DNA from: Phycisphaeraceae bacterium
GTDB lineage: Bacteria > Planctomycetota > Phycisphaerae > Phycisphaerales > UBA1924
Length of the DNA stretch: 64,000 nt
Assembly: GCA_019454185.1 (NCBI GenBank)
Contig: CP075368.1
Coordinates: 124,001 to 188,000, forward strand
Reading direction: 5' to 3'
The position numbers and the translations under genes were made by a program. The notes beneath the pieces are model-generated. The model searched no databases and was not told the DNA's origin. It worked only from the letters and a program-made list of their open reading frames with translations. Below are positions 55,073 to 64,000 of this stretch, piece by piece. Position 1 is the first letter of the stretch; every line of letters starts with the position of its first letter.

Positions 55073-55112
55073 ACGAGGCCCCGGTCACCTGGCCGGGGCC
55101 TCGTTGTCTTTA
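55073..55112. terminator. Bidirectional terminator between the surface protein and rnhA
   Basis: acgaggccccgg (55073-55084) pairs with ccggggcctcgt (55093-55104), with T-rich sequence to the right and A/T-poor but usable sequence to the left. It lies between converging genes. Confidence 0.8.
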
Positions 55113-55123
55113 CAACGCGTCTT

Positions 55124-55645
55124 TCAGATCGGGCCGCGACGCCCCGCGCCCTTCACGAGCGACTCTCTCGCCTCGACCGCCATGCGATCGCAGCGTTCGT
55201 TCTCGGGGTGCTCGCTGTGACCCTTGATCCAATGGAAGCGGACCTCGTGACGCGACGAGAGCGCGTCGAGTTCCATCCAGAGTTCCTGGTTCTTCACCGG
55301 CTTCTTGTCGGCCGTCTTCCACCCCTTCTTCTTCCACCCGTGGATCCAGCTCTTCAGCCCATCCAGCACGTACTTGGAATCGGAATAGAGATCCACCACA
55401 CTCGGACGTTTCAGCACCGACAGCCCCTCGATCACCGCACGGAGTTCCATCCGATTGTTCGTCGTGTCGTGCTCGGCCCCGCTCGCGGCACGCTCCTTCC
55501 CGGAGACCCCGTGCTTGAGCACATACGCCCAGCCACCCGGGCCGGGGTTTCCAGAGCACGCCCCGTCTGTGTGCAACTCGACATGGGGCTTCGAAGCCGG
55601 GACCGATTCTCCCCTGGCTCCGCCATGCTGCTTTTCTGCGCTCAT
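55124..55645 (-). CDS. rnhA: Ribonuclease HI
   Basis: 173 aa. Catalytic residues in place: [15 protein letters not shown] (Asp), [14 protein letters not shown] (Glu), [14 protein letters not shown] (Asp) and [12 protein letters not shown] (Asp). [16 protein letters not shown] is the basic handle. Removes RNA from RNA-DNA hybrids. Its start overlaps the stop of the glycogen synthase gene as ATGA. Confidence 0.95.
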   Translation of the reverse strand: MSAEKQHGGARGESVPASKPHVELHTDGACSGNPGPGGWAYVLKHGVSGKERAASGAEHDTTNNRMELRAVIEGLSVLKRPSVVDLYSDSKYVLDGLKSWIHGWKKKGWKTADKKPVKNQELWMELDALSSRHEVRFHWIKGHSEHPENERCDRMAVEARESLVKGAGRRGPI

Positions 55646-57564
55646 CGCAACTCCCCGGACTCGCGCGCAAGCCGCTCGAGCGCGAGATCGTGCGCCCGGT
55701 GATACGCCGAACCGAGGCGGCTCCAGTCAAAGTCCCAGCTCTTGCTCTCAACCGCGTTCCGCATCGCGATCCGCCCGCGCCGATCAAGGCGGCAATACGC
55801 CAGCATCCAGCGGGCCAGATCCGCTGCCGCCTCATGAAACCCGCGCCCACGCCGCTTCAGCACGGTCATCCCCCATGCGTCGTGGTCCGGGTGGCGATCT
55901 GCGACATACCCGCCGAAGCCCGCAAGGTCAGAGGTGATCGCCGGCGTGCCGGCCGCCATGCACTCCAGGGGCGTGTATCCCCACGGCTCGTACGCGCTCG
56001 GGAAAACACCCAGGTGCGTGCCGCGCACGAACTGGTCGTAGTCCATCCCCCACAGCGGGCTTGTCGGCGAGATGAACTCCGGGTGATAGACGATCTTCAC
56101 CGGGTCATCCGGCCGGTTGCACAGCCCGAGATGCCGTATGTGACTCAGGACCGGATCGGACCAGTCTCCCTCGACGTGATGCGACACGACGGGCGGGAGG
56201 CCGTTCCTCCGGAAGGCCTGCTGCATCCGCCGATACCGCAGCGACCAGTACGGATCGACGAGCGCGTCGAGGTTCGCCCGCTGGCCGGCCGCCGCGAGCG
56301 GGAACATCCGCTTGCCGACGCCCTCCAGGATGCTGTTGCAGACGTTGTCGAGCTCGTTGAGCACGCCCCGCAGCCGCAGCGACTCGGGGTCGATGGTCCG
56401 CGTCTGTCTCTGCGTGACGATGAAGAAGACGACGTTGAGCCCGAGATCGAACTCCTTGATCTGCGCGTTCAGACGCGCGAGGGCCTCCAGGCACAGATCG
56501 AATCCCTTGTTCTTCGGCTCGAATCGCCCGCTCGTGAACATGTAGATCGTGCGGTCCAGATCGAACGCGTATGACGGGAAGAAGTACCCCATCACGAACC
56601 GATGGATCGCTTCCTTGTGCGTCGCGTGCAGCGTCTGGAACTCGTGCCCCACGTTGTTGAGCGAGACATTCAGCCCGTTCGGCGTGAACAGGTCGGGGAC
56701 GCGACCCAGCAGCGCGCCGCACTCCTCACCCGTGATCGGCGAGACCGTCGTGAACACGTGCGACCCGTGCGCACACGCCCGCTCGTAGCCGTGGATCCCC
56801 TTGATGTTGTACTTGGCCGCCTCCGCCGCGTGATCGATCGACCACAGCCGGTCGTAGAACCCATCCTCGCTCGATGCCATGTAGCGCCCGAGAAGCGTCG
56901 CATGCGTGGTGAACACCGTCGCGACGGGGAGCTCTGCCTTCCGGATCATCGGTATCGCAAGCCCTCCCAGCCACTCGTGAAAGTGCGCGATGATCCTCCT
57001 GTGAGATCCGTGCGAGGGCTCCTCCGATGGGTCGTCGCCCGCGTGCTCGCCTGCGGGTGCCGCTCGCATCTCGCAGACACGCGTGAGAAACCGTCTGACG
57101 CTGTCGCCGAACACGATCGCCTCGTCCACCAGCCGGTCTCCGCCGGGCGACTCGATCGAATGATCAGACCACAACTCAAACTTGAGTTTGTCGATCTCCT
57201 GCCACTGCACCGCGCGCTCGATCAGCAGCACCCGCGGGTTCCCCGCGATCAGCCACCGCCCGTGGTGGATCCTGATGCCCTCGGACTCCAGCGACTCCAG
57301 CACCCGCCCGAGCCACCGAGGAGGGCGGGACGGCTCGAACTCGACCGACGCCTTCTGCTCCACATACGGACCAACCAGCCAGTAGCGATTCGGCCAGCGC
57401 GCCGTGATCAGCGCCGCCTTCGAGCGAAGGACCTGGTAGATCCCCCCCACCTGGTTGCACACCTCCGACGAAACCTCGAACAACACGCCGTCCGCCACGC
57501 CATGCAGCGGCGAGGGCGCATCCGGGTCCGGGCTCCGAGTGATTCGTTCGCGTCGCTTCGCCAT
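55642..57564 (-). CDS. GT3-family (eukaryote-type) glycogen synthase
   Basis: 640 aa from the ATG at 57564 ([15 protein letters not shown]); the upstream frame is not supported. Family blocks: [56 protein letters not shown]-like region replaced by [34 protein letters not shown] with [15 protein letters not shown], and the C-terminal donor-site block [20 protein letters not shown]. This is the UDP-glucose-using family of fungi and animals, not bacterial GlgA (GT5). Makes glycogen in the cytoplasm. Leads an operon with rnhA. Confidence 0.92.
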   Translation of the reverse strand: MAKRRERITRSPDPDAPSPLHGVADGVLFEVSSEVCNQVGGIYQVLRSKAALITARWPNRYWLVGPYVEQKASVEFEPSRPPRWLGRVLESLESEGIRIHHGRWLIAGNPRVLLIERAVQWQEIDKLKFELWSDHSIESPGGDRLVDEAIVFGDSVRRFLTRVCEMRAAPAGEHAGDDPSEEPSHGSHRRIIAHFHEWLGGLAIPMIRKAELPVATVFTTHATLLGRYMASSEDGFYDRLWSIDHAAEAAKYNIKGIHGYERACAHGSHVFTTVSPITGEECGALLGRVPDLFTPNGLNVSLNNVGHEFQTLHATHKEAIHRFVMGYFFPSYAFDLDRTIYMFTSGRFEPKNKGFDLCLEALARLNAQIKEFDLGLNVVFFIVTQRQTRTIDPESLRLRGVLNELDNVCNSILEGVGKRMFPLAAAGQRANLDALVDPYWSLRYRRMQQAFRRNGLPPVVSHHVEGDWSDPVLSHIRHLGLCNRPDDPVKIVYHPEFISPTSPLWGMDYDQFVRGTHLGVFPSAYEPWGYTPLECMAAGTPAITSDLAGFGGYVADRHPDHDAWGMTVLKRRGRGFHEAAADLARWMLAYCRLDRRGRIAMRNAVESKSWDFDWSRLGSAYHRAHDLALERLARESGELR

Positions 57565-58012
57565 CGGTCGCCACTGTATCACACCTTTCTCAGACCGCTC
57601 TGGCTCCAAGCCCGAGCCGGTCAGGCCGCCGGGCGACGCTGCCGCGCTGTCGGTCCTGACCTGGCCTGCAACGTGCCCACCACGCGCAAAGATCGCAGCC
57701 ATGAGCGGTCCGCGGTGGTTATCTTGTGGCGTCAACCCACCCGAACCGCCGACCAAGTGAGCCGAGAACCCGGGCACCATCCCGCGCGCAAGCGTCCGCG
57801 CCGCGGCTTGCTCCACATCCGGGGCAGGACACCGAGTTCTTTGCCATGGCTGTACTTACGGTATGATTCGAGCATCGGAACCCCGGAGACACGCGATGAA
57901 CGCCAACGCGGGTCCGGGGAGACACACCCGCCGCACCTGTGCGCCGGGCAAGGATTGGTTTGCCGGTCGATCCAAGGGCCTCCCACAGAGAGGCCATCCA
58001 AAGGAGGTCTTT
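57565..58012. other. Divergent promoter region between glycogen synthase and a secreted protein
   Basis: About 450 bp. On the plus strand TATGAT (57862-57867) with TTGCCA 15 bp upstream is a possible promoter, giving a 5' leader of about 140 nt before the gene at 58013. On the minus strand tgtgatacagt ends about ten bases before the glycogen synthase ATG. The ATG frame at 57863 is rejected in favour of 58013. Confidence 0.45.
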
Positions 58013-59248
58013 ATGAACGTTCGCACGCTCGCCGCATACACACTCGCCGCCGCATCGTCGATTGCGCTCTGCGCCGGAACGGCGCAGGCACAGAACGACT
58101 GGCAGTTCGCCGGCAACAACACCGACATCTTCTTCACGGGCGGAAACGTCGGCATCGGCGTCGGCACGCCCCTCTTCCCCTTCAGCATCCAGGCCAACGG
58201 GCCCTCTCGCGCCATCAACGCCGTCAACAACACCTCCTCGGGCACCGTCTACGGCCTCTGGGCCCAGGTCCTCTCGCCCGCGGGTCGTGGTGCGATCGGC
58301 TTCTCCAACGCAACGACCGGAACCGGCTCCGGCTTCTACGGCCAGTCGAACTCCACCGATGGTCGAGGCGTGGTAGGCCTGCACAACGCCACCACCGGCC
58401 CCGGCAACGGCGTACTCGGTCAGACAAACTCCACCACAGGACGCGGTGTCTACGGGCTTGCTCCCGCGGCGACTGGCCAGACCTACGGAGTCTTCGGCCA
58501 GGCGAACTCGTCGATCGGCACCGGCGTCGCGGGAGTGACCAACTCCTCCACCAACGGCGCCAACACCATCGGCGTCTCCGGCATCGCCAACTCCTTCAAC
58601 GCGGTCGGCGTCGCGGGCCGCGGCAACGGTGACTCAGCGGGCGTCGTCTACGGCGTCCTCGGTATCACCTCCACCATCAACGGCTTCGGCGTCTTCAGCA
58701 ACGGCGCCACCGGTGCGTCCGGTGCGAAGAGCTTCGTCATCGATCACCCCAACGATCCCGCAAACAAGTTCCTCGTTCACTACGCCATCGAGAGCCCCGA
58801 GCCCTATCTCATCTACCGCGGCACCGTCGTGCTCGACGGCACCGGCTCCGCCGTCGTCGAACTCCCGCACTACTTCGATGACATCAACACCAATCCCCAG
58901 TACCAGCTCACGCCCATCGGCGCTCCCGCACCCATGCTCCACATCGCCAGCGAAGTCTCGGACAACGAGTTCGTGATCTCGGGCGGCGTCCCCGGCATGA
59001 AGGTCTCCTGGACCGTCACCGCAACACGCAACGACCTCTGGGTCCAGCAGAACCCGCCGGTCGTCGAGCGTGAGAAGCCCGTCGCCGCACGTGGCAAGTA
59101 CCTCCACCCCGAGCTCTACGGCCTGCCCGAGACCGCCGGCATGTTCTACACGCCGCCCGCCCCTCTCGCAACGCCCGAGGTCGGTGTGATCGGAACGCCC
59201 ACCAAGCCGGGCAACGCGACCGGCGTCTCCCTCTCCGGCACGCGCTGA
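58013..59248 (+). CDS. Secreted repeat protein (GVxG repeats)
   Basis: 411 aa from the ATG at 58013, which follows AAAGGAGGT. Signal peptide LAAYTLAAASSIALCAGTAQAQ. Residues about 75-245 consist of short repeats of the type GxGVxGxxNxTTG (GRGVVGLHNATTGPGNGVLG, GQTYGVFGQANSS), probably a beta-solenoid. The C-terminal domain begins at KSFVIDHPNDPANKFLVHYA and includes YLIYRGTVVLDGTGSAVVEL, a module also seen in large secreted proteins. Extracellular or surface; function unknown. Confidence 0.85.
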   Translation: MNVRTLAAYTLAAASSIALCAGTAQAQNDWQFAGNNTDIFFTGGNVGIGVGTPLFPFSIQANGPSRAINAVNNTSSGTVYGLWAQVLSPAGRGAIGFSNATTGTGSGFYGQSNSTDGRGVVGLHNATTGPGNGVLGQTNSTTGRGVYGLAPAATGQTYGVFGQANSSIGTGVAGVTNSSTNGANTIGVSGIANSFNAVGVAGRGNGDSAGVVYGVLGITSTINGFGVFSNGATGASGAKSFVIDHPNDPANKFLVHYAIESPEPYLIYRGTVVLDGTGSAVVELPHYFDDINTNPQYQLTPIGAPAPMLHIASEVSDNEFVISGGVPGMKVSWTVTATRNDLWVQQNPPVVEREKPVAARGKYLHPELYGLPETAGMFYTPPAPLATPEVGVIGTPTKPGNATGVSLSGTR

Positions 59249-59278
59249 TCTCTCGCCATTCTCACCACGCGATACGAC

Positions 59279-59312
59279 GCGGCCCCGATCAACCGATCGG
59301 GGCCGCTTTGCA
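59279..59312 (+). terminator. Terminator between the secreted repeat protein and purL
   Basis: gcggccccgatc (59279-59290) pairs with gatcggggccgc (59295-59306), loop aacc, then ttt. Serves converging genes. Confidence 0.85.
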
Positions 59313-59353
59313 TTCAATGAGCCCAAAGGGCGCACAACACTCGTGCCGAGCGA

Positions 59354-62300
59354 TCACCAGTCCAGCGTGCCGCGCCACGCGCGGGCAAGATCCTCAACCC
59401 TGACATCCAGGCCCACACGCGACCACATGATCGAACCGGAATCATCGAGCGTACCGATCCGAACGACGCGTGCCCCCGCCTTCGCCGCCATCTCATCGAT
59501 GCGTGCCAGGTGCCGCGGCTCGACCTCGATCACGTACCGCGAGGGCGCCTCAGAGAACGCGAATCCGTGCAACGCGTCGTGCGCCGCCTCGATCCTCAGC
59601 CCGAGCGGCGCATCGCCACCCTGCGTCCCGATCAGCATCTCCGAGAGCGCCACCAGCAGCCCACCGTCCGACACATCATGCGCCGAGCGAACCAGCCGTT
59701 CACGAACCATGGCCGCGACCAGGCGCGCCGTCTCAGGCCCGGACACAAGATCCACCGAAGGAATCTCCGCTTCCCCATCGGACGCACCGACGCCGAACAT
59801 CGACGCATAGCGCGAAGCCCCGAGCCCGTGCGTTGAAGCCCGCGGCTCGATCAGCACAACCTCTGACCCCGCCCGCTTCGCGTCGCTCGTGCAGACGCAC
59901 GACATATCCGGCACGATCCCCATGCCCGTGATCAGGAGCGTCGGCGGAATCTGCACCGTCCGCCCGTCCTCCGTCGTGAACTGGTTGTTGAGCGAGTCCT
60001 TCCCCGACACAAACGGTGTCCCATACGCCTTCGCACCGTCGTAGCACCCCTCCGCGGCCCGCACCAGCGAGCCGAGATTCTCCGGCTTCTGGCAGCTCGG
60101 CCAGCAGAAGTTGTCAAGGATCGCGACGCGCCCCGGGTCCACGCCGACGCACACAAGATTCCGCACACACTCGTCGATCGCCGCGAGAGCCATCTGATAC
60201 GGATCGCCCCCGATCTCAGGATCGCCCACGGGCGTCTGCAACCCGCACGCGATCGCGATCCCCCGCCCGCTCCCCGGGATCGGCTCGATCACCGAACCAT
60301 CACCCGGCCCGATCCCACCCGGGCCCACGAGCGGCTTCAGAATCGTGTTGCCCTGCACCTCGTGGTCGTACTGCCGGATGATCCAGTGCTTCGAAGCGAT
60401 GTCCGGATGCGCGAGGAGCGCGAGGAGCGCGTCCCGCGTCGAAGGGCGGGGCGTCGCGACAGGTCCCCTCGCCGGAGAGGGTGACCACGAGGCGTCCCGC
60501 ACGGGTGTCGGGATCCCCTCGTGAAGGAAGTGCATCGAAAGCCGTCCGACCTCGGTCCCCCGGTATCGAAGCACAAGCTCCTCACCGGGCGTGCCGAACG
60601 TGCCGAGCACGGAGAGTTCCACACCCTCTTCGTCGCAGATCCGACGGAGCGCATCGAGGTTCGCCGCCGGCACCGCGAGCACCATGCGCTCCTGCGCCTC
60701 GGAGATCCAGATCTCGGTATAGGAAAGCCCGTCATACTTCAGCGGCGCACGATCAAGGTCCACCGCCGCGCCAAGTGTCGCCCCCATCTCGCCGACGGCG
60801 GAGGAAAACCCTCCCGCGCCGCAGTCCGTCAGCCCGTGATAGAGCGGCTCGCCGTGCTCGTCGCGGGCCCGCAGGATCGCGTCCAGCGTCCGCTTCTCCT
60901 CGATCGCGTTGCCGATCTGCACCGCGTGCCCGAACTCATCCGCGTGCGAGTCCGTCAACTCCGCGGAGGAGAACGTCGCGCCGTGGATCCCGTCGCGACC
61001 CGTCCGCCCGCCCAATGCCACGATCAGGTCCCCTGCACGCGCCGCGCCCTTGACGCGGTTCCGGGGCAGCAGCCCGACGCACCCGCAGAAGACCAGCGGA
61101 TTGCCGATATAGCGATCATCGAATGCGACCGCGCCCGAGACCGTCGGGATGCCCATGCGATTCCCGTAGTCCCGCACGCCCGCCACAACATCGCCCAGAA
61201 TCCGGCGCGGGTGCAGCGTCCCCTTGGGCAGGGCCCGCACACCATCACGGGCCGCACCTTCCGTCCAGCGATCCGGGTACGCCACGCAGAACACATCGCT
61301 GTTCGCGATCGGCTTCGCACCCAGGCCCGTGCCGATCACGTCGCGGATGCACCCGCCCACGCCCGTCGCCGAACCGCCGTACGGCTCGATCGCCGAGGGG
61401 TGGTTGTGCGTCTCGACCTTGATGCACACGGCCCACGTGTCGTCCAGCGCGATCACGCCCGAGTTGTCCTTGAAAACCGAGAGCGTCCAGTCGATCCCCT
61501 CTTCGATCAGCTCGAACGTCGCCGCCGCGACCGTGGACTTGAGCAGATTCTCGATCGTCACCGTTCCGTCCGCGTTCACCGTGTGCCCCGGGCGGCCGCT
61601 CCAGCGGATCGCGTCCGTGGCCGTGCCCGGCGATTCGTACCTGATGCGGCTCTTGAGCGTCTTGTGCACGCAGTGCTCGGACCACGTCTGCGCCAGCGTC
61701 TCGAGCTCGATGTCGCTCGGGTCTCGTCCCACGCGCCGATATTCGCTCTGGATCGCACGCATCTCGTCCAGCGACAGGAACAGATGGGCCGTTCGCGAGA
61801 GCGAAGCGAGCGCACCATCATCAAGGTCGCGAATCGGCACGTGCGTGATCTTCAACGCGTATGCGTGCCCGGTCGGGAGCGCATCCGGATGGAACGGACG
61901 CTCCCGGATCTCGTGGATCACGGGATTCGCCAGCGCCCGCCGAGCGAACGACGCGGCGTCCGAGGCGTTGATCCCCCTGAAGTCATACCGCCACCCCGTC
62001 GAAACGTGCGCCGCGCTCCCCGTGAGATCGGCGATCGCCTCCGCGACAGACTGCGCCGCCGGGTCCATCACCCCCGGCTGGGGATGAACCTCGATCGTCA
62101 CCGCGCCGGAAGGAGTGGGGGAGATCCCCTCGCGCGCTGTCTCGACGACCGGATCCGCCAGCAATCGGGACGAGATCCCCGCGAGCGATTCATGCGTTCC
62201 GTCAGAGCTTGGCTCGATCAGGTACACGCGTGCCGTCCGCACGCTCTCCACACCAACGCCCAGCGCGCGGGCCTGTGCCAGCACGGCATCGCCCCTGGGA

Positions 62301-62380
62301 TCAACCCGACCGGGCGCGGTCGCGACCTCGAATCGGAGGACTCGTGGAGAGAGTGTGGAACCGTCGCGGCCGTCGTTCAT
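59354..62380 (-). CDS. purL: Phosphoribosylformylglycinamidine synthase, PurS-PurS-PurL fusion
   Basis: 1008 aa. Fourth step of purine synthesis (FGAR to FGAM). Residues about 14-90 and 93-165 look like two PurS units (RFEVATAPGRVDPRGDAVLA..., TIEVHPQPGVMDPAAQSVAE...). The PurL part starts near 215 with ELETLAQTWSEHCVHKTLKS, then IALDDTWAVCIKVETHNHPS, GGCIRDVIGTGLGAKPIANS, LTDCGAGGFSSAVGEMGATL and in the second half SGKDSLNNQF and SAHDVSDGGLLVAL. There is no glutaminase domain, so PurQ must be encoded elsewhere. Fusion of two PurS units to PurL is less common than separate purS, purL and purQ genes. Confidence 0.93.
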   Translation of the reverse strand: MNDGRDGSTLSPRVLRFEVATAPGRVDPRGDAVLAQARALGVGVESVRTARVYLIEPSSDGTHESLAGISSRLLADPVVETAREGISPTPSGAVTIEVHPQPGVMDPAAQSVAEAIADLTGSAAHVSTGWRYDFRGINASDAASFARRALANPVIHEIRERPFHPDALPTGHAYALKITHVPIRDLDDGALASLSRTAHLFLSLDEMRAIQSEYRRVGRDPSDIELETLAQTWSEHCVHKTLKSRIRYESPGTATDAIRWSGRPGHTVNADGTVTIENLLKSTVAAATFELIEEGIDWTLSVFKDNSGVIALDDTWAVCIKVETHNHPSAIEPYGGSATGVGGCIRDVIGTGLGAKPIANSDVFCVAYPDRWTEGAARDGVRALPKGTLHPRRILGDVVAGVRDYGNRMGIPTVSGAVAFDDRYIGNPLVFCGCVGLLPRNRVKGAARAGDLIVALGGRTGRDGIHGATFSSAELTDSHADEFGHAVQIGNAIEEKRTLDAILRARDEHGEPLYHGLTDCGAGGFSSAVGEMGATLGAAVDLDRAPLKYDGLSYTEIWISEAQERMVLAVPAANLDALRRICDEEGVELSVLGTFGTPGEELVLRYRGTEVGRLSMHFLHEGIPTPVRDASWSPSPARGPVATPRPSTRDALLALLAHPDIASKHWIIRQYDHEVQGNTILKPLVGPGGIGPGDGSVIEPIPGSGRGIAIACGLQTPVGDPEIGGDPYQMALAAIDECVRNLVCVGVDPGRVAILDNFCWPSCQKPENLGSLVRAAEGCYDGAKAYGTPFVSGKDSLNNQFTTEDGRTVQIPPTLLITGMGIVPDMSCVCTSDAKRAGSEVVLIEPRASTHGLGASRYASMFGVGASDGEAEIPSVDLVSGPETARLVAAMVRERLVRSAHDVSDGGLLVALSEMLIGTQGGDAPLGLRIEAAHDALHGFAFSEAPSRYVIEVEPRHLARIDEMAAKAGARVVRIGTLDDSGSIMWSRVGLDVRVEDLARAWRGTLDW

Positions 62381-62431
62381 GCGCCGATCATAGGAATCGC
62401 AAACACCCGCCCGACAGAATGACAGTCGCGA

Positions 62432-63310
62432 TCAATACCCCGAGAATCGCCGCATGAACCACATCGCACCCTCGGGCGTTGTGTTGATCCAGTTCCACGT
62501 CCGGCCGGCATCCTCGATCGCTCTGGACGCCTTCTTTCGCTGCTCCTCCATCTTCGCCACGATCTCCTCCGTCGGGTAGACCGAGTCCAGCAGGAGCGAG
62601 ACGCCGACACCGACAATGATGCCCACGGCGACCGGTGCCGCCGCGACCGAAGCCGCGCCCGCTGCGAGCATCGACGCCGCATAACCGATCGCGGCCCCGA
62701 TACCCGCCTTTCCGACATCCGTCACAATCGTGAATCCCAGCTTGCTCGTCATCAGGTACTCATCGTTGACGACGGCCTGCAGGATGTCCGCACCCACCGT
62801 CAGAACGATCGTGATCCCCCCGCCCTTCATCGCCGACTTTGCGATCCCCGCTGGGCCGATCCCCATCTGCACAACCTTGGCGTGCTTGATCCCGTACCTC
62901 GTGCCCGTCAACGTCTGCCTGAGCCCAGGATACCCGCTGAGCACGACGTACTTCTTCCCGTTGGGCATCGTCTTGATCGTCGCCCGACCCGAGATTCCCA
63001 TCTCCCGCACGAGTTTGCCGAGGTCGATCGTGTCGAGCGTGGGAGCGGCGTAATTCGCCGTTGCTTTGGCCATCGCAACGAACTCGGCCTCTGTGAAGAT
63101 CGCCATCTCCATCCATGGCTCGCCGGTCGGTGTTACGCTCGCATACGTCGGCACCGACGTCAGCGCGGGCGGATCGGACTCGATCTTGCACATGCCCACC
63201 GGACCCTGACCGGTTAGAGAGAACGGCGATCGCCCCATCGAGCCCGTCGGGCCCGGAGGAGCAGAGTGGTTCTCACGATCCTCAAATCGCGGCACATACG
63301 TCTGCGTCAC
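62432..63310 (-). CDS. Hypothetical protein with glycine-zipper membrane segment
   Basis: 292 aa from the GTG at 63310 (AAAGGAG seven bases upstream); a longer frame overlaps the next gene. A soluble N-terminal part (FTEAEFVAMAKATANYA, LVREMGISGRATIKTMPNGK, YVVLSGYPGLRQTLTGTRYG) precedes hydrophobic Gly/Ala-rich stretches (GAAIGYAASMLAAGAASVAA, VAVGIIVGVGVSLLLDSV) and a charged C-terminal helix. No family named with confidence; the shape is that of a pore-forming or toxin-related carrier protein, which is speculation. It follows the FkbM gene by 17 bp. Confidence 0.7.
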   Translation of the reverse strand: MTQTYVPRFEDRENHSAPPGPTGSMGRSPFSLTGQGPVGMCKIESDPPALTSVPTYASVTPTGEPWMEMAIFTEAEFVAMAKATANYAAPTLDTIDLGKLVREMGISGRATIKTMPNGKKYVVLSGYPGLRQTLTGTRYGIKHAKVVQMGIGPAGIAKSAMKGGGITIVLTVGADILQAVVNDEYLMTSKLGFTIVTDVGKAGIGAAIGYAASMLAAGAASVAAAPVAVGIIVGVGVSLLLDSVYPTEEIVAKMEEQRKKASRAIEDAGRTWNWINTTPEGAMWFMRRFSGY

Positions 63311-63327
63311 GACACGCTCCTTTCCCG

Positions 63328-64000
63328 TCAGCAGTCCACTGGTTGGTCCGACATCCGGCCGCAGTTCGACGCATTCTCGACGACCGAAGATTCCAGCCGC
63401 TTCCAATGCACAGTGCCCGGCACAGCCGCGACAATGTTGACCAGTCGCTTCTCAGGCACCCATTCCCGCCCAACCTGTTCGAGCCAAAACCGCTCACGCC
63501 GGCGCATCGCCCGCGCCGCGGCACCTGGAATGAAGATCTCATACCCCCAGCCCCGCAGCATGCCGATAAACTCCGCCGCGCTCGAGCCGCTCGCGCTCAG
63601 CATCTGCGGATTCACTTCCGCCACAATCGCCGGTTTACGAGTGGTGATCGCCCGAGCCAACCCCCGGAACGCCGCGGTCTCAAACCCCTCCACATCAATC
63701 TTGATCGTGAGCGGCGCACCCTCGGGATTGATGTGGTTGTCGCCCACGACCACCGGCACGTCATACGTCGCCGACACCTTCCCCTTATGCCTCGGCGGCA
63801 GCACCCCGAACGTCCCCGCGCCCGTGTTCCCCGTGGGCGGCACGCTCAGCGTCAGCGTCTGCTCGCGATCGCTGAACCCCGCCTCGATGATCCGCACCCA
63901 CGACAGCCCGTTGGACTCCACATGCGCCCGCAGCTCCGCGCACACCGACGGGTTCGGCTCGATCGCCGTGACCATCCCCCGTGCCCCGACCGCGTACGCC
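63328..64000 (-). CDS. FkbM-family methyltransferase (5' end outside window)
   Basis: The frame is open to the right edge: AYAVGARGMVTAIEPNPSVC is SAM-binding motif I, so the protein begins beyond the window. Further blocks are IKIDVEGFETAAFRGLARAI and IVAEVNPQMLSAS. At least 224 residues are seen. FkbM enzymes O-methylate sugars or polyketides; the substrate is unknown. Confidence 0.85.
   Translation of the reverse strand, partial: AYAVGARGMVTAIEPNPSVCAELRAHVESNGLSWVRIIEAGFSDREQTLTLSVPPTGNTGAGTFGVLPPRHKGKVSATYDVPVVVGDNHINPEGAPLTIKIDVEGFETAAFRGLARAITTRKPAIVAEVNPQMLSASGSSAAEFIGMLRGWGYEIFIPGAAARAMRRRERFWLEQVGREWVPEKRLVNIVAAVPGTVHWKRLESSVVENASNCGRMSDQPVDC

Overview
The window reads as chromosomal DNA of a GC-rich member of the Planctomycetota, probably of the Phycisphaerae type. 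The main pointers are a DUF1549/DUF1553 protein paired with a Tat-exported DUF1501 protein, a membrane protein ending in the CGYDLRG...CPECG zinc ribbon common in this phylum, a PEP-CTERM-like surface protein, a eukaryote-type (GT3) glycogen synthase and a stand-alone PurS-PurS-PurL fusion. The taxonomic call is inference from gene content.

Layout. (1) 1-6.8 kb, minus strand: a heavy-metal (Cu/Ag-type) efflux operon, in transcription order a Cys-rich membrane protein, a YHS-domain periplasmic protein, a TolC-type lipoprotein, a CusB-type adaptor with three metal-binding modules, and a CusA-type RND pump that runs off the left edge. A near-consensus promoter (TTGACT-17-TATACT) sits only a few bases before the first ATG. 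(2) 6.8-31.6 kb: an accessory region. It starts with a phage-like block (ParB/DNA methyltransferase, HTH protein, terminase large subunit and a duplicated terminase tail). A less GC-rich two-gene operon follows, a STAND NTPase/TPR protein and a gamma-glutamylcyclotransferase-fold protein. Next comes a complete subtype V-B CRISPR-Cas locus: 55 repeats, a predicted tracrRNA with its own promoter, cas12b, cas2 and a cas4-cas1 fusion. The region ends in a serine-recombinase module of small genes, a HARE-HTH protein, a DUF2924 protein and a large serine recombinase. (3) 32-64 kb: housekeeping DNA with tRNA-Ser(UGA), DUF1549/DUF1501, CorA, trpS, a CaxA-type exchanger, a Ktr potassium system, rpsA, gyrA, a STAS protein, gdhA, rnhA, GT3 glycogen synthase, purSL, several secreted or hypothetical proteins and a partial FkbM methyltransferase.

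How the parts work together. The V-B locus looks complete. Cas4-Cas1 plus Cas2 would acquire spacers, the array supplies crRNAs, and Cas12b with tracrRNA would cut DNA. I place the crRNA and tracrRNA on the minus strand, with the leader at the cas side (right end) of the array. The tracrRNA candidate at about 20420-20581 has a TTGAGC-17-TATACT promoter overlapping the cas12b stop, a 7-bp closing stem, a 21/23-nt anti-repeat and a second partial anti-repeat. The array is split into two clean blocks by one base at repeat position 21: 22 repeats carry C and 33 carry T. The tracrRNA anti-repeat matches the C block, which I infer to be the older one.

The most promising leads for something new are the predicted tracrRNA and its mismatch to the younger repeats, the unusually long Cas12b with a Cys zinc ribbon, the STAND/GGCT operon beside the array, and the possibility that the whole 7-31.6 kb region is one serine-recombinase island. 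Starts were moved from the longest reading frame wherever a good Shine-Dalgarno or obvious overlap supported another codon.
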